From contig CAUYUJ010017994.1 of NCBI GenBank assembly GCA_963575745.1, forward strand, positions 1-47,500: DNA of 47,500 nucleotides, in the 5' to 3' direction. This stretch comes from Prorocentrum cordatum. Taxonomy: Eukaryota; Sar; Dinophyceae; Prorocentrales; Prorocentraceae. The notes under the pieces were generated by a model that saw nothing but the letters and a program-made list of their open reading frames with translations, was not told where the DNA came from and searched no databases. The translations under genes were made by a program, and so were the position numbers. How positions within the stretch are numbered: position 1 is the stretch's first letter; the number at the start of each line of letters is the position of its first letter. Of this stretch, positions 11,985-22,783 are shown in pieces.

Positions 11985-12290
11985 AGTCGACCGTCATCAT
12001 CATCAGTACCAGTATCATCGCTATCGTCATCATCAGCGTGGCCATCAGCAGCATCAGCATCATCATCATCATAACAATCATCATCGTGCTCCTCAACGCA
12101 ATAGTCGTTGCCATCATCACCATCACCAGCGTCATCGTCATCGTAAACATCACGCTCATGACCATCATCCTCATCGTCATCACCACCATGGTCACCTTCA
12201 TCATATTCATCACACATCTACACCGTCATCATCACCATCAACATCATCATCAACACCACCATCGCCATCATATATCGTATTGTGTTGGTT
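11985..12290. repeat. (CAT)n-type imperfect microsatellite
   Basis: About 300 bases of imperfect catcat/caccat/cgtcat triplets, giving Ile-rich and Asp-rich ORFs on opposite strands. Downstream, 12440-12660 has scattered gatccga/gattcga motifs. Confidence 0.9.
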
Positions 12291-14160
12291 ATCGTCTTCG
12301 TTTTCATATCCTCGTTCATTCATGTTCCTGCGGCTGTAATTCCCCGTCTTCCTTATGCCCATCATCATATTGCCGATATTGTTGCTCCTCACGCGTATGG
12401 TTATTATTTTGTTTCTCCAGGTGAGCATGGTGACGACAAGGGCGTATTTCGATTCGATTGGGCCGATTTGATGTCGGCCCCAGCCTTCTCGATCATATTC
12501 GATTCCGACATTCTGACGATCCGAGGTGGCTCGATGCTTGCGTAGTGCTGGTGTGCGTCCTTGCGCGGACGATCCGGTTTGATGTCGGTTTTGTTCCGAG
12601 GCATACCGTTCCAACGCACGTTCCGATCCGATCAGATGTCCCGATTCGAGGTTGACTGATCTCTGATCGTGTCCTCTTCATTGCGCCCCCTTCCCGTACT
12701 GTCCGTCACCCCGCAGCCAAATAGGCTCAAGAGGTCGCCTCTTTCGGGGTGGGGTGGGGGGCAAGCAAAACATGTAAGTTTGCATCCGGCGTTTCCATCC
12801 CCACCTCTTCACCGAATCGGCTCTTGATTCCTTGGAGGAGAGAAGCTGCCCGTCCTGATTCTTTTCCGACGCGATGATGTCTGGGGCAGGTAGTCATGTT
12901 GGACCCCCCCGACCCGTGCGCGCCAGCGCCAGCGCGTGCGCCATGGGCTGGCGAAGGCCGCCCGAAACCCGGCGGGCTCCTCTTTGCCCCAGCTTGCAAC
13001 GTCCAGCAGGCGGCCCGGCCTGGCCACGAGGCCCTGCGTGCCGCTCCTCTCCCCTGCCTGCAGACCCCCAGTCCCCACTCCGCAGGCCCCCCGCCGGGAG
13101 GCAGGCCCTGCAATACCCTGCGCTCGGCGCTGGCCGCTGGGGAGAGCCCCCCCTGGCAGGAGTCTCGGGGGCGACGATCGATGGGGGCGAATAGCCCAGT
13201 GGGGCGCCGATGATCCATGTCTTCGGCGAGGCTCCCCGGCGAATGCGTGCAGTGCCCGCCCCTGGGCTGTTCGCCCTTGCCGTCGCCGCCGAGGGTCGGC
13301 CGCACCTCGCCAGCGCACCGCGCCAGGGGGTTCGGCACCTTCGGGAGCCTCGTGATTGCCCGCGGGGGAGGGAGGTGTGCTCGGGTCCTGTGGCTGCGGC
13401 GCGCCACCTTGCCGCCCCAGCGCTGATCGTTCCGGCGCGTTCTGGAACGCTCACAGAGCGTTCCAGCGCGCTTTGGAGCGGCCGCGCCGCCCGAGACGTC
13501 CTCCAGATTCGCGACGTCCTCCAGATTCGCCCGATCTCAGAGATTTCCGAGAGGGCTCTTGCGGACATCTTGGGGGGCCTCTTGGGGGCTTCTTGGGGAC
13601 GCCTCGGAGGCCCCTGGTGGCCTCTTGTGGGCGCCTCGGGGGCGTCGGGGCCATATTGGGGAGAAAGGCTCGACATGTGAATTCATATCTTCTCTTCTGG
13701 GTTCCCGAGTTACCCCGGTCCGACTCTGTCCCGGTCATGGCTTCGTCTTTGGAACGCCACGCAATGCAGACCGTCCCCTCCGCCTGCCGCGCGCCTCACC
13801 GCGCGGAGGGGGGCCGCCAGAGGATTGGCCGCGGCGACCGCCGCTGCCCGACGCCCGCCGCGCGGAGGGGGCGTGCGTGAATCTTGAGCGACAATCGGCC
13901 ACACGCACAAGGGGGGTAATGAGGGGGAGGGGGGAATGCATCTTAGAAGCGCCCCTGCTTCTTAGCAGGCGCGGCGCTCATCATGGTTGCAGGGCTGACG
14001 CCTTCTAAGTAGCGTTCCCCCCCTCCCCCACCCTTGTGCGCGTCGCCAAAGCATATCCACATCCATGCCCTCGCGGTCTGGACACGAAGGTGTGATCCTA
14101 TCGATACGCGAGTCCATCGATGGAAAAACAAAAACAATTGCATAAGCATTGATTGTCGGA
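12291..14160. other. Long gene-free stretch
   Basis: No ORF shows coding character beyond GC bias. Within it: an 18-bp exact tandem duplication (gacgtcctccagattcgc) at 13495-13530; a short return of the 10-bp GGCCTCTTGG array at 13555-13660; and a weak spliced-leader look-alike at 12711-12731, which I rejected. Confidence 0.45.
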
Positions 14161-14163
14161 GCT

Positions 14164-14280
14164 CCGCGCGGATTTCTTGGATCGGCGCTGGGCCCCCCTG
14201 GCGCCGCCTCCAGGGCCTCCCATGGCGCGCTCTGCGCGCCAGGGAGGGGGGCTCAGCGCAGATCCAAGGAATCCGCGCGG
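14164..14280. repeat. Foldback (117-bp inverted repeat)
   Basis: The arm starting ccgcgcggatttcttggatc is matched in inverse orientation by gatccaaggaatccgcgcgg at 14261-14280. The arms extend about 40 bases each with few mismatches, around a roughly 35-base GC-rich centre. This would form a strong hairpin or be a MITE-like remnant. Confidence 0.85.
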
Positions 14281-14335
14281 ACAGTCAAAAGCCTGCGCTC
14301 ATGTCGCGTATGTCCCTCCGATGTCCACCTCCATG

Positions 14336-14524
14336 CTTTGGTGATGGCGTTGACGTATGTTACATGCTGCATGTATGTTACTTCTTCTTACTTATATCTA
14401 GCATCTTCATCAAAACTAGTTTACTTATATCTTACTTATATGTAACTTATATTTAATTTATAAGTCCGATAAGTCTGCTTTTTCGTATGGAAAATGGGGG
14501 GCGGGGGCGCTTTCAAAAACGCGT
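14336..14524 (+). repeat. AT-rich repeat module, left copy
   Basis: Begins ctttggtgatggcgttgac, is AT-rich in the middle, then carries taagtccgataagtctgc followed by tttttcgt, and ends near tttcaaaaacgcg. The same landmarks in the same order, inverted, form 28931-28612. The surrounding DNA is GC-rich, so the AT-rich core stands out. It may be a 5'-truncated copy of the 3' end of the element carrying the recombinase-like gene at 28907-30737. It may instead be one arm of a large inverted repeat. Confidence 0.75.
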
Positions 14525-14630
14525 CGGCGTCGCCATCGATCCGTGCAGCCTGCGGGGCCCCGCTCCCGTTCCCCTCCTCTCCGTCCCTCCTTTTCCCCAG
14601 GCGGGATGCCGCCAGGCGGGCGGGCTTACC

Positions 14631-14912
14631 TCTTTTTTTTTTTTTTTTTTTATTTTTATTTTTTTTTTTTTTTATTTTTTTATTTTTTTTTTTTATTTTT
14701 TTTTTTTTTTGTTTTTTTTTTTTTTTTATTTCTTTCTTTTTTTTTTTTTTTATTTTTATTTTTTTTATTTTTTTTTTACATTTTTTTTTTTTTTTTTTCT
14801 TTTTATTCTTTTTTTTATTTTTCTTTTTTTTTTTTTTTTTTTTTTTTTTACCTTTTTTACCTTTTTTTTTTTTTTTTGTTTTTTTTATTTTTTTAATTAT
14901 ATTTTGTTTCTT

Positions 14913-14991
<79 letters not shown>

Positions 14992-15006
14992 TTCTTTGTT
15001 TTTTTT
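14631..15006. repeat. Poly-T tract (poly-A on the minus strand)
   Basis: About 375 bases, roughly nine-tenths T, with scattered single A, C and G. It lies about 145 bases 3' of the transposase-like pseudogene on the minus strand. It could therefore be an expanded poly(A) tail of a retroposed transcript, or simply an unstable homopolymer. Confidence 0.9.
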
Positions 15007-15037
15007 ACCCACCGCGCGAACGTGATTTTTTACAACA

Positions 15038-15066
15038 GGCGGCCCACCGCCAGGCGGTGCACCGCC
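15038..15066. repeat. Two GGCGG..CCGCC palindromic boxes
   Basis: GGCGGCCCACCGCC at 15038-15051 and the perfect palindrome GGCGGTGCACCGCC at 15053-15066. They are the leftmost members of the box family found up to 28462. Confidence 0.85.
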
Positions 15067-15149
15067 GCGCGCGCGCGTTTTACACCCGCGCGCGGACCGA
15101 GCCGTCCTCGGCTCGGCGGGTGTACGCCGCAGGCGCCCGCGGGGCGTCC

Positions 15150-17436
15150 TCAGCAGCCAGCGCGCCGCATCCTATGGGGCGGCGGCGTAGTGGGCCATCC
15201 CATACTCCTCGTCCCCCTCCTCCTCCTCCTCCTCCTCCTCCTCCTCTCCTTCCTCGTCCCCCTCCTCCTCCCCTCCTCCTCGTCCCCCTGTTCCTCCTCC
15301 TCCCCCTCCCTCCCCTCCTCCCCCTCCCTCCTCCTTGCACAGCTCGGTCCTCCTCGTGGCCGCCACGCGGACTCCCCAGGCGCAGGCCGCGACGCCAGGT
15401 CCAGCGGCTCCACGATGAGGTAGGAGCGCCCCGCGGCCACCGCCACGCAGTGGACGTGGAACGCGGCGTCGCCCTCGAGCCACACGCCCCCGCTGCCGTA
15501 GACGAGGCCGCCGACAGCAGCTCGACGACAAGTGATGGCGCCGTGCCTGGATAGGCCCTGGTGCACGTGCGAGCCTCGGCGTTGCCCCGAGAGGCGCCCC
15601 CGCAGGCGCGCCCCCCGTGGAGGCTCGCGCGTGCACCAAAGCCCATTTGGCCCCAACCGCGCTGCCCGATGATCCCGTCGAGCTCAGGGGTCGGCCACCA
15701 TTTGTGCGACTGGCGCGGCGCGGCCGAGGACTCGTGCAAGTACGTAGCCACAACTTGGGTGATCACATCCTTGTCCATGCCGCCCAAGCGGTCGTAGTGC
15801 TCCGCGGTGTCCTTGATGAGCTTGTGTTTTCGCTCGAGCACGAAACAGTCGAGCATCAACCCATCCTCCGCCGCCTGCACAGCTGCGTGCCAAAGATAAT
15901 GATGCTTAGGCACGATCCACGCGTCCGTGTAGGCCCGCACGTGTTTCCTGAGCGCCAACCCGACATGGCGCTTGAAATCAACATCGAACGTGTCTGGGCA
16001 GCCGCCGCGTTTCGCCGCCAGGTACAGTTCCATGACGGCATACATGGCCTCAAAGGACCGCGCCTGGGGCAGGAACGGCGCGTGATGCGGCAAGAAATCC
16101 ACGTGCAGCCAGTTCCTGAGGAACGGCAGGACGGCGAGGCAGTCCGACGCGGAGCCGACGAAATGCCCTGCCTCGACGCAGGCTTTCTTCCTGGCAGGGG
16201 AGAAGAGATGCACGGGAGCTTTCCCTCCGCCGCGGCCTGGAGCCCAGCGCTGGAAATCGGTTCGCCACCGATCCCACACGTCTGGAATCACGCGCGCCAC
16301 TGCTTTGTGCAGGCAGAACACCTCCACCTGGAACGTGCCTCCGCTCGCCAGGATGATGTGCATCGGGTCGCGCGTGTACATGTCCAGCGAGCAAACGCGT
16401 CGGAGTTCGACGTCGGCCATCAACGAGAACTCGTTCACAGTGATGCCGTACGCGGATTGGAGATTCTGGAAGGCCACTGCACTCGCCGCGCGTTGAAGTT
16501 CCACGAGTTCGTCGTACCCCTTCGCGAACTCCTTGGCGGGAGCCGGCCGAGCGAACTCCGCTCGCGAATTCCAGGGAGTTCGCGAAGTCCGTTCGTGAAC
16601 TCTCTGGACTCGCCGAGCGTCGGCCGCGCATTGCCCGCCCCCGACGCCTCCGCAGTCATCGGGTCGAACCTCGAGGCGTCGACGCAAGCGATGCCCACCA
16701 GGTAACCAGACGGGCCCCAACGGCTGAGGGTGCCAGTCCCCTGGTCGAGCACGACGTTCTTGCAGTTGCAGCAGGGCCGCCAACCGCTGGAGCCCTTGTA
16801 CGAGAAGGTGTCCTTGCCCGCGCTTTCGTCCATGATCAGCCTGTGGCACTTGAAATGCAACCGAGACGCGCCGACGTCGAAACCGCCGCCTCCTGGCCCG
16901 AGGAAGAGGCGCCGCAGGATGGCCCTCACCACGCCCGCTGCGGTGATATCCTTCTTGTCCTCTGACCGAAGGACTCCCAGCGGGAGCCAGGCGCCCTCTT
17001 CTTGAAGGTATGTGCCCAGCTCCAAAAAACTAATGTACACAACAATGGACGTCCTGCGGTTTGCAGCTTTGAGCTGCGCGCCGACGACCACGTCGTCGTG
17101 GTAGAGCAGCATCCGCCACGGTTGCGATGGCGACGAAGGAAACACCCGCATCGCCGCCCAGAACCGATCACTCCAAGGCCCCGCCGCGTGGGCCAGCTTG
17201 GGGACGATCTTGTCGGGCAAACATACAGTCCACCTGAACGCTGGGCCACCGTCTCGGCGCGGCAATTCGATAACATCCAGAAGCGGCGCCACCGCGCGAG
17301 CCACGTCGGCGCCCACGGTCGCCGCCGCCACGTGCTCGTCGTCGTCCTGCAGCAGGACGCGAGCCACCCTGCGCGGGGAAGGCGGGTGGAGATCGGTTGG
17401 GCATTTTGAAAAGAAAAAGCCGACCAAACAAAACAT
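15150..17436 (-). pseudogene. Transposase-like protein of a multi-copy dinoflagellate family, frame-broken
   Basis: Three consecutive minus-strand segments carry one protein in different frames. The first (17436 to about 16570) has LYHDDVVVGAQLKAANRRTS and a Cys-rich turn CCNCKN (residues 222-227). The second (about 16579 to 15640) has YDELVELQRA, the motif PKHHYLWH at 15910-15887 and CFVLERKHK, a His/Arg-rich C-terminal signature. The third (about 15600 to 15150, a new frame) reads AITCRRAAVGGLVYGSGGVW, which looks like the C-terminal beta-rich end. The layout (acidic start, Cys cluster, PKxH, ERKHK) recalls the large TNP2/KDZ-type transposases expanded in dinoflagellates and fungi. That is a resemblance, not an assignment. 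Duplicated tgcgaactc-like words at 16500-16600 coincide with the first frame break. It is probably a pseudogene, although unannotated introns could explain one break. Confidence 0.55.
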
Positions 17437-17774
17437 CCTTCAAACACATTGCGCATTATGATTTTTGGATTCCGTGCACCTGTCCAGCGCCGCCCGCGAT
17501 GCGCCCCGCAGAAGCGCTGCCTCCTGCAGCCTCTGACGCTTGCCAGGAGGCCATCGCTCGGCCATGGCGCCGCCCCCGCCTGGCGCGCCGCCGCGGGCGC
17601 AGAAGCGCTGCCCCCTGCAGCCTCTGACGCTCGGCAGGGGGCCATCGCTCGGCCATGGCGCCGCCCCCGCCTGGCGCGCCGCCGCGGGCGCCCTTCGAGC
17701 CGTTGAAGTAGGGTGGGTGAGGCGGTGGAAAAGGTTGACAACGGATGACGGATGGGTGACAACGGATGACGGAT

Positions 17775-18044
17775 GGCGGGGTACCGCCGACGACGGATGG
17801 CTGACAACAGGCGGTGCACCGCCAGAAGACTCCTGAGCATGGACAGGAAGCGGAGCACCGCCGACGACGGATGGCTGCACACGGGCGGTGCACCGCCAGA
17901 AGAGTGCGGGGCATGGACAGGAGGCGGAGTACCGCCGTCGGCGGATGGCTGGCAACGGGCGGTGTACCGCCAGAAGAGTGCGGGGTGTGGACAGGAGGCA
18001 AACTACCGCCGTCGGCGGATGCTGCCCATGGGCGGTGCACCGCC
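17775..18044. repeat. Palindromic box array, 8 boxes, 74-bp dimer
   Basis: Boxes of the type GGCGG-NNNN-CCGCC start at 17775, 17810, 17849 (degenerate), 17884, 17923, 17958, 17997 and 18031. Spacing alternates 35/39 and ends with 34, giving a tandem 74-bp unit of two boxes. Perfect copies (GGCGGTGCACCGCC) are at 17810, 17884 and 18031. It lies upstream of the minus-strand transposase-like region, and downstream of the zinc-ribbon/RS gene. Confidence 0.9.
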
Positions 18045-18231
18045 AGAAATAAGAGGAGCATGGCTACAAGGACGCCGCGCACGAGGAAAGGGAGGCGGAC
18101 CACGGAGGAATATAGTTTTTGTCTAAGCGAAGGAAGTCTGCGCGGGCGGGGGCAGACTTCCAGCGCGCCTCCAGCGCGCCCCAGCGCGCGTCGCAGCGGC
18201 TGGGGACTGAGCAGGGCAGCCGCCGCCGAGC

Positions 18232-20645
18232 TCAGTCCCTCGAGGTGTTCTTCTTGCTGTACTTCTTGGCCTGTAGAAGGATGATCGGGACGCAAACGCG
18301 ATCGATCGGCGGCCGAACGCGATCGATCGGCGGTCGATCGCGATCGAACGGCGCTCGATCGGCGGTCGATCGATCGATCGGCGGTCGACCGATCCGAACG
18401 CGATCGGTCGGCGGTCGATCGGCGAAATCCTCGATGGGTCGAGCGGTCGATCAGCAAAATCTTCGATCGATCGATCGGCAGTCGAGCGGTCGATCGGCGG
18501 AGCACCGCCATCCACGATGGATGAAAAGGCCGTTGAGCAGCTCGCGTGCTCGATGGCCGAACGCAGGCCACCGACAGCGGTCTTTGCGTCGGCGAGGGCT
18601 GCCTCCAAGGCCTTCGCCTCGTACGGCAAGCTCGCCCTGGGGTCCTCGAGCGCGGTCTTCGCGGCCTCCCTGAGCTTCGAGAGATCCTTGTGGCTGTCCT
18701 TCGCGTTCTTCACCGCCCAGGTCGGCACCCTGGAGCAGTCCTCGTCGTCGAGGAGCGATGCGAGCTGCACGTCCCAGGACCCCGTCTTTTCCAGCGTCTT
18801 CATCGCCAACGCCTTGCGGTCCTTGATGGCCTTCTGGACACGCTTCTGCTCGCTGCGTTCCCTCCTGATGCGACTGCGCGAGTCCCTCCCTTTCTTGCCG
18901 TGGTCGTTGCGGCTCCTCGAGCGCTGCTTCTCGCGAGACTGGGAGCGACCCGTCTTGCGGCTGTCCTTCTTGCTGTGCGCCCTGCGGCTCCTCGAGCGGG
19001 CCTTGTCCTTCTTGCTGTGCGCCCTGCGGCTCCTCGAGCGGGCCTTCTCCTTCTTGCTGTGCGCCCTGCGGCTCCTCGAGCGGCGGCCCTTCGCGTCGGC
19101 TCTGCGGGAACCTCTGGAAGAGCGGTGCTTCTGGCGGCTGTCCGCCCTGCGGCCGCGGCTGCTGCGCTTGCGGCCGCGGCTGGGGAAGCGGTCCGCGCCG
19201 TCGCCGCTGCTGGAGTGGCCCCGCTTCAGCTGGCGGTTCTGCGAACAGTCGCTGTCGCCGCTCCGACTCGTCGAACGGCGACCAGCGCCTGTGGGGCCCT
19301 CGTAGCCACCGCTCGGCGAGCGGTGCGTCTTTTGCGGGAGTGGCTCCACGGCTCTCTCATGCTTCGGTGGGGATGGCCTCGGCGGCTTCCTGTTCTGGCG
19401 GAGCTCCTGCCTCACTGTCTCTTCGATGTTCTCCTGCCTGCTGCCCTCGATGCGGATGCGGTAACAATCCTGCTTCAAGTCGGAATTGTACCTCACGTCG
19501 TTGTTGGCACGGACGGCGTCCGCGTCGTACCCCTCCTGGGCCCAGACGGACAAGGGCTTCCAATCCCCGCCCTTGGTCTCCGTGAGGCGTTCCTTCCTCG
19601 AGACGCTGAGGACCCTCACCAGCTCCTCTTCGAACTGAGCGTTGTTCTCAATGGAAGGGTCGTCCATCGAGCGCCAGAACGCCTGCTGGTCCGCCTTGCG
19701 CATGAGAGCGAACGAGCGCGGTGGCCAGTGCGCATAGCAGCGCTGCACCATCGAACTCTTGCTGTTGCAGCTCCCACACCACCACGTGTTGGCGCTCTTC
19801 TGGGCGAGCCTGAAGCGGACGCTCTCCGCATCCCGACCGCACTTGGCGCACGTCGGGCCTGGACAGGGTGGGTCGTAGCCCGTCGTGAAGCGGCCGTAGT
19901 CATCTTTTGCTTCGTCCGTGGCGGCCTCGAACGTGTCTGAGGGCGCGGCCTGCGGCTCCTCTGCTGCCGCCTCTGCCTCCGTCGGCGCTGCATCCTGACG
20001 CTGCTGCTGTGGCTCTGCATCCTCCTCCGCTGCCGGCGGTGCTTGCGAGGCTGCAACCGACTTCTTGTCGTGCTGCGTCTGGGCCTGCTGCTGTGGCTCT
20101 GCCTCGTCCGCCCCTGCTGCTGCGTCCTCCGCCGTCGAAGGTGCCGCCGCTGCTGGCTTCTTCTTCGCTTTCTGTTTGGCCTTTGCCTTGGGCTCCGCGC
20201 TCGCCTTTGCCTTCGCAGGCGGCGCGCCGCCGCCCTTCTTCGCGGTCAAGAACTGAGAAAGCGAGCGCTGCGACGGGGGCTGCTTGGCGGGCGGCACGGC
20301 GGCGGGGCGCCTGAGGAGAGGCCGCCCCGCCTTCCCCGCCTTTGGTTTCGCAGCGGCCGCGACCTCCTCAGGCACGCGCTGCGGGGGCTCCTGCGGAGTC
20401 GCAGGCGAGGAGGCCTTGGGCCAAGGCGGAGCTGCACTGGCCTCCGCCGAGGTGTCGCCTTCCTCGGCCTTCACAGAACCAAGCTCCTGCGGCCTCGAGC
20501 CTGCTTCCTGCGGCTCGCTCTTGAACGAGTCTGCTGCCTGCGGCCTCGAGCCTTCTTCCTGCGAGCTGTCTTCGGACGGCACGGGTGACTTGACGCCCTC
20601 GTGCAAGAAGGGGGGCGCGGGCGACTCCTCCTCGGCGGCCGCCAT
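18232..20645 (-). CDS. Zinc-ribbon plus RS-repeat nuclear-type protein, two exons proposed
   Basis: The start chosen is the ATG at 20645 (MAAAEEES); upstream residues in the open frame look non-coding. Residues 1-250 are acidic/Ala/Lys-rich and disordered. A Cys-x2-Cys...Cys-x2-Cys zinc-ribbon-like unit lies at about 266-293 (CAKC, CGSC). Next comes a conserved-looking block with PLSVWAQEGYDAD (about 365-375). Residues 450-600 are Arg/Ser-rich with three 16-residue repeats of the RSRSRRAHSKK type, as in splicing-related RS domains. A helical charged tail follows to about residue 710. The open frame runs on into GATCGATCGG repeats, so I propose an intron from about 18515 to 18271 with acceptor cttctacag. 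The last exon would be 18270-18232 (AKKYSKKNTSRD, stop). A role in RNA binding is inferred from composition only. The protein family has no name I can give. Confidence 0.6.
18294..18509. repeat. GATCGATCGG/CGGTCGATCG self-complementary repeats, probably intronic
   Basis: About 215 bases of gatcgatcgg and cggtcgatcg words, many palindromic, ending in a box GGCGGAGCACCGCC at 18496-18509. The RS-protein frame reads through as monotonous Asp-Arg-Arg-Ser residues, which argues that it is an intron. Confidence 0.75.
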
Positions 20646-20831
20646 GGCCCGCGGCGCCGCGGCCCCCGCGGCCGCGCGCGCGGCCCCCGCGGCCGCGCGC
20701 CAGCACAAAACGGCTGTCGAGAACACGGCGCGAGGATGAAAGGGAACAAGGGGCAAGGCGGATGAGAGAGCAGGTTGGTTCTGGAGAAGTGGACAAGGCT
20801 GCGCAACACAGCCTACACAATTGGAACAACA

Positions 20832-21362
20832 GGCGGTGCGCCGCCGAAAACGCGCGGCGCGATGCGACAGCCGCGACAAGGAAAACAAATGATCGGCGTG
20901 GCGCTCACGAATATACATGCAAACAATGGGCGGTGCGCCGCCGACGACGAGGATCGATGGGCGGTGCGCCGCCGACGAACTTGTCTAACCATGCAATGGG
21001 CGGTGTGCCGCCGACAACGACGATCGAAGGGCGGTGCGCCGCCGACGAAATTGTGCAACCATACAATGCGCGCTGCGCCGCCGACAACGACGACCGATTG
21101 GCGGTGCACCGCCGACGAGATTGCCCAATCATAAATTGGGCGGTGCGCCGCCGACAAGTCCAACCGATGGGCGGTGCACCGCCGACGAAATTGTCTAATC
21201 ATACAATGGGCGGTGCGCCGCCGACAACGACGATCCATGGGCGGTGCGCCGCCGACGAAATTGTGCAACCAGGCAATGGGCGGTGCACCGCCGACGGAAA
21301 CGCCAAACAAAACAAAGGGCGGAGCACAGCGGACAAGTCCAACCGATGGGCGGTGCGCCGCC
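20832..21362. repeat. Palindromic box array, 14 boxes, 70-bp dimer
   Basis: Boxes start at 20832, 20929, 20960, 20999, 21030, 21069 (degenerate), 21100, 21139, 21170, 21209, 21240, 21279, 21318 (degenerate) and 21349. From 20929 the spacing alternates 31/39 with a single exception. The unit is therefore a 70-bp dimer with 17- and 25-base spacers. Spacers fall into two alternating sets, one beginning gacaacgacgatc, the other gacgaaattgtgcaacc. It begins about 190 bases upstream of the ATG of the zinc-ribbon/RS gene. Confidence 0.95.
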
Positions 21363-21376
21363 GACGACTACGCGGT

Positions 21377-21560
21377 GGTAAGGTTGTGATGCTGATGGCG
21401 GTGACGACGATGATGCTGGTGGTGACGATGATGGTGGTGGCGAGGTGCTGACGATGATTTCTGGTGATGGTGAGGTGGTGATGGCGAGGTGGCGATGGTG
21501 ATGTGGTGGTGAAGGTGAGATGGCGAGATGGCGATGGTGATGGTGATGGCGATTCCGACG
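21377..21560. repeat. GGTGATG-type microsatellite
   Basis: Imperfect gatggtggtgacg / gatggcgaggtg units between the box array and the foldback. Confidence 0.8.
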
Positions 21561-21564
21561 AATC

Positions 21565-22018
21565 GGAACGAGCTCGGCGCGGCTGCGCTGAGGGCTGCGT
21601 TCCTGCGCCGCGTATCGCGGCGTATCCTGGCGTATCCTGGCGTATCCTGGCGCATCCTGGCGCATCGCGCGACGGCGCGCCGCGATACGCCAGGATACGC
21701 CAGGATACGCCGCGATACGCCAGGATACGCCCGTATCGCGGCGTATCCTGGCGTATCCTGGCGCATCGCGCTCCGCGGCACCCCGCGATACGCCAGGATA
21801 CGCCAGGATACGCCAGGATACGGCAGGATACGGGCGTATCCTGGCGTATCCTGGCGTATCGCGGCGTATCTTGGCGTATCCTGGCGCATCGCGTCGCGCC
21901 GTCGCGCGATACGCCGCGATACGCCAGGATACGCCAGGATACGCCAGGATACGCCAGGATACGCCGCGATACGCGGCGCAGGAAACCAGCCCTCATCGCA
22001 GCCGCGCCGAGATCGTTC
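21565..22018. repeat. 454-bp foldback built of strand-switching 10-mers
   Basis: The outer arms (21565-21613 and 21971-22018) are inverted copies: ggaacgagctcggcgcggct on the left, agccgcgccgagatcgttcc on the right. Inside, blocks of gcgtatcctg alternate with blocks of the reverse complement caggatacgc about five times (for example near 21660, 21733, 21785, 21835 and 21905). The segment can fold as one long hairpin or as nested smaller ones. No transposase is encoded. Confidence 0.9.
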
Positions 22019-22305
22019 CCTCTCCTCCTCCTCATCCTCATTCTCTTTCCTCACCACTCCTCCTCCTGCTGCTCCTCCTCCTCCTCCTCCCCCTCCTCCT
22101 CCGATGGTGGTGATCGGAATGATGATGGTGAGAATGATGATGAAAAATGGTGGGGAAGGACTCCTCCCCCCCCCTTCCTCCTCCTCCTCCTCCTCCTCAT
22201 TCCCCTCCTCCTCTTCCTCGCCCTCTCCTCGCCACCACTCCTCCTCTTCCTTCTCCTCCTATGGGGGTGATCGGAATGATGAGGATGAGAATGGCAATGC
22301 TACTC

Positions 22306-22338
<33 letters not shown>

Positions 22339-22783
22339 GTGGTGATGTTGATGACGATGATGTTGATGATGATGATCGCAGTTTTCCAAGAAAGAATGGC
22401 GGACCCGCCAAAGATAAGAGTGCGCGCACGGCCCGCGCGCGCGCGAGCGACCGCGCGGATGCGCCGAAGAGTTGCGGGGGTCAGAAGCCGACCGACAGCC
22501 TTTCCGCCCCACCCCGATTCTCATGCCCCTCCCCATGCCGCACCCCCCTCCCATGCTCCTCTCCATGCCCCTTCCCTCCGCACCTCCCTCACCGTGCCCC
22601 TCCCCGATCTGTCAGTCGGCGTCGAACCCCCGCGGGGCCCAAGGCGGCCTACGCGGCCGATGCAAGCCCTGCGCGGGCGGCGCGGCGGGCTGCTAGGCCG
22701 ACGAGGCGGCCGAAGAGGGCGGCCGACGAGGCGGCCGAAGGGGGCGGCCGACGCCGCCGCGACGGGAGGACCCCAACGTGGCC
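22019..22783. other. Microsatellites then gene-free stretch
   Basis: (TCC/CTC)n tracts occupy 22020-22100 and 22175-22260, and a (GAT)n tract 22286-22376. From 22377 to 22783 there is GC-rich sequence with a ggcggccgacgagg duplication (22708-22750). I see no gene. Confidence 0.7.

Noticed and set aside
12711-12731. Relict dinoflagellate spliced leader (ccgcagccaaataggctcaag)
   Set aside because: It differs from the known leader at four positions, including the central T run, and no processed gene follows.
12727-13880. Overlapping ORFs on both strands near 13 kb
   Set aside because: Six overlapping frames of equal length with Pro/Ala/Arg bias; no motif or splice pattern favours any.
14487-15554. 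Plus-strand 355- and 309-codon ORFs rich in Phe
   Set aside because: Translation of the poly-T tract; the minus strand holds the real pseudogene in the overlap.
18123-18510. C-terminal extension of the RS protein to 18123
   Set aside because: Residues are encoded by GATCGATCGG words and an Arg/Ala-rich tail; the short spliced exon is a better reading.
18517-19940. Plus-strand ORFs of 262 and 464 codons opposite the RS gene
   Set aside because: They are antisense shadows: Leu/Ala/Arg repeats that mirror the minus-strand RS codons, without independent motifs.
20929-21362. CRISPR-like array (regular repeats with 17/25-base spacers)
   Set aside because: Repeats are only 14 bp and perfectly palindromic, spacers themselves repeat as a 70-bp dimer, there are no cas genes, and the context is eukaryotic.
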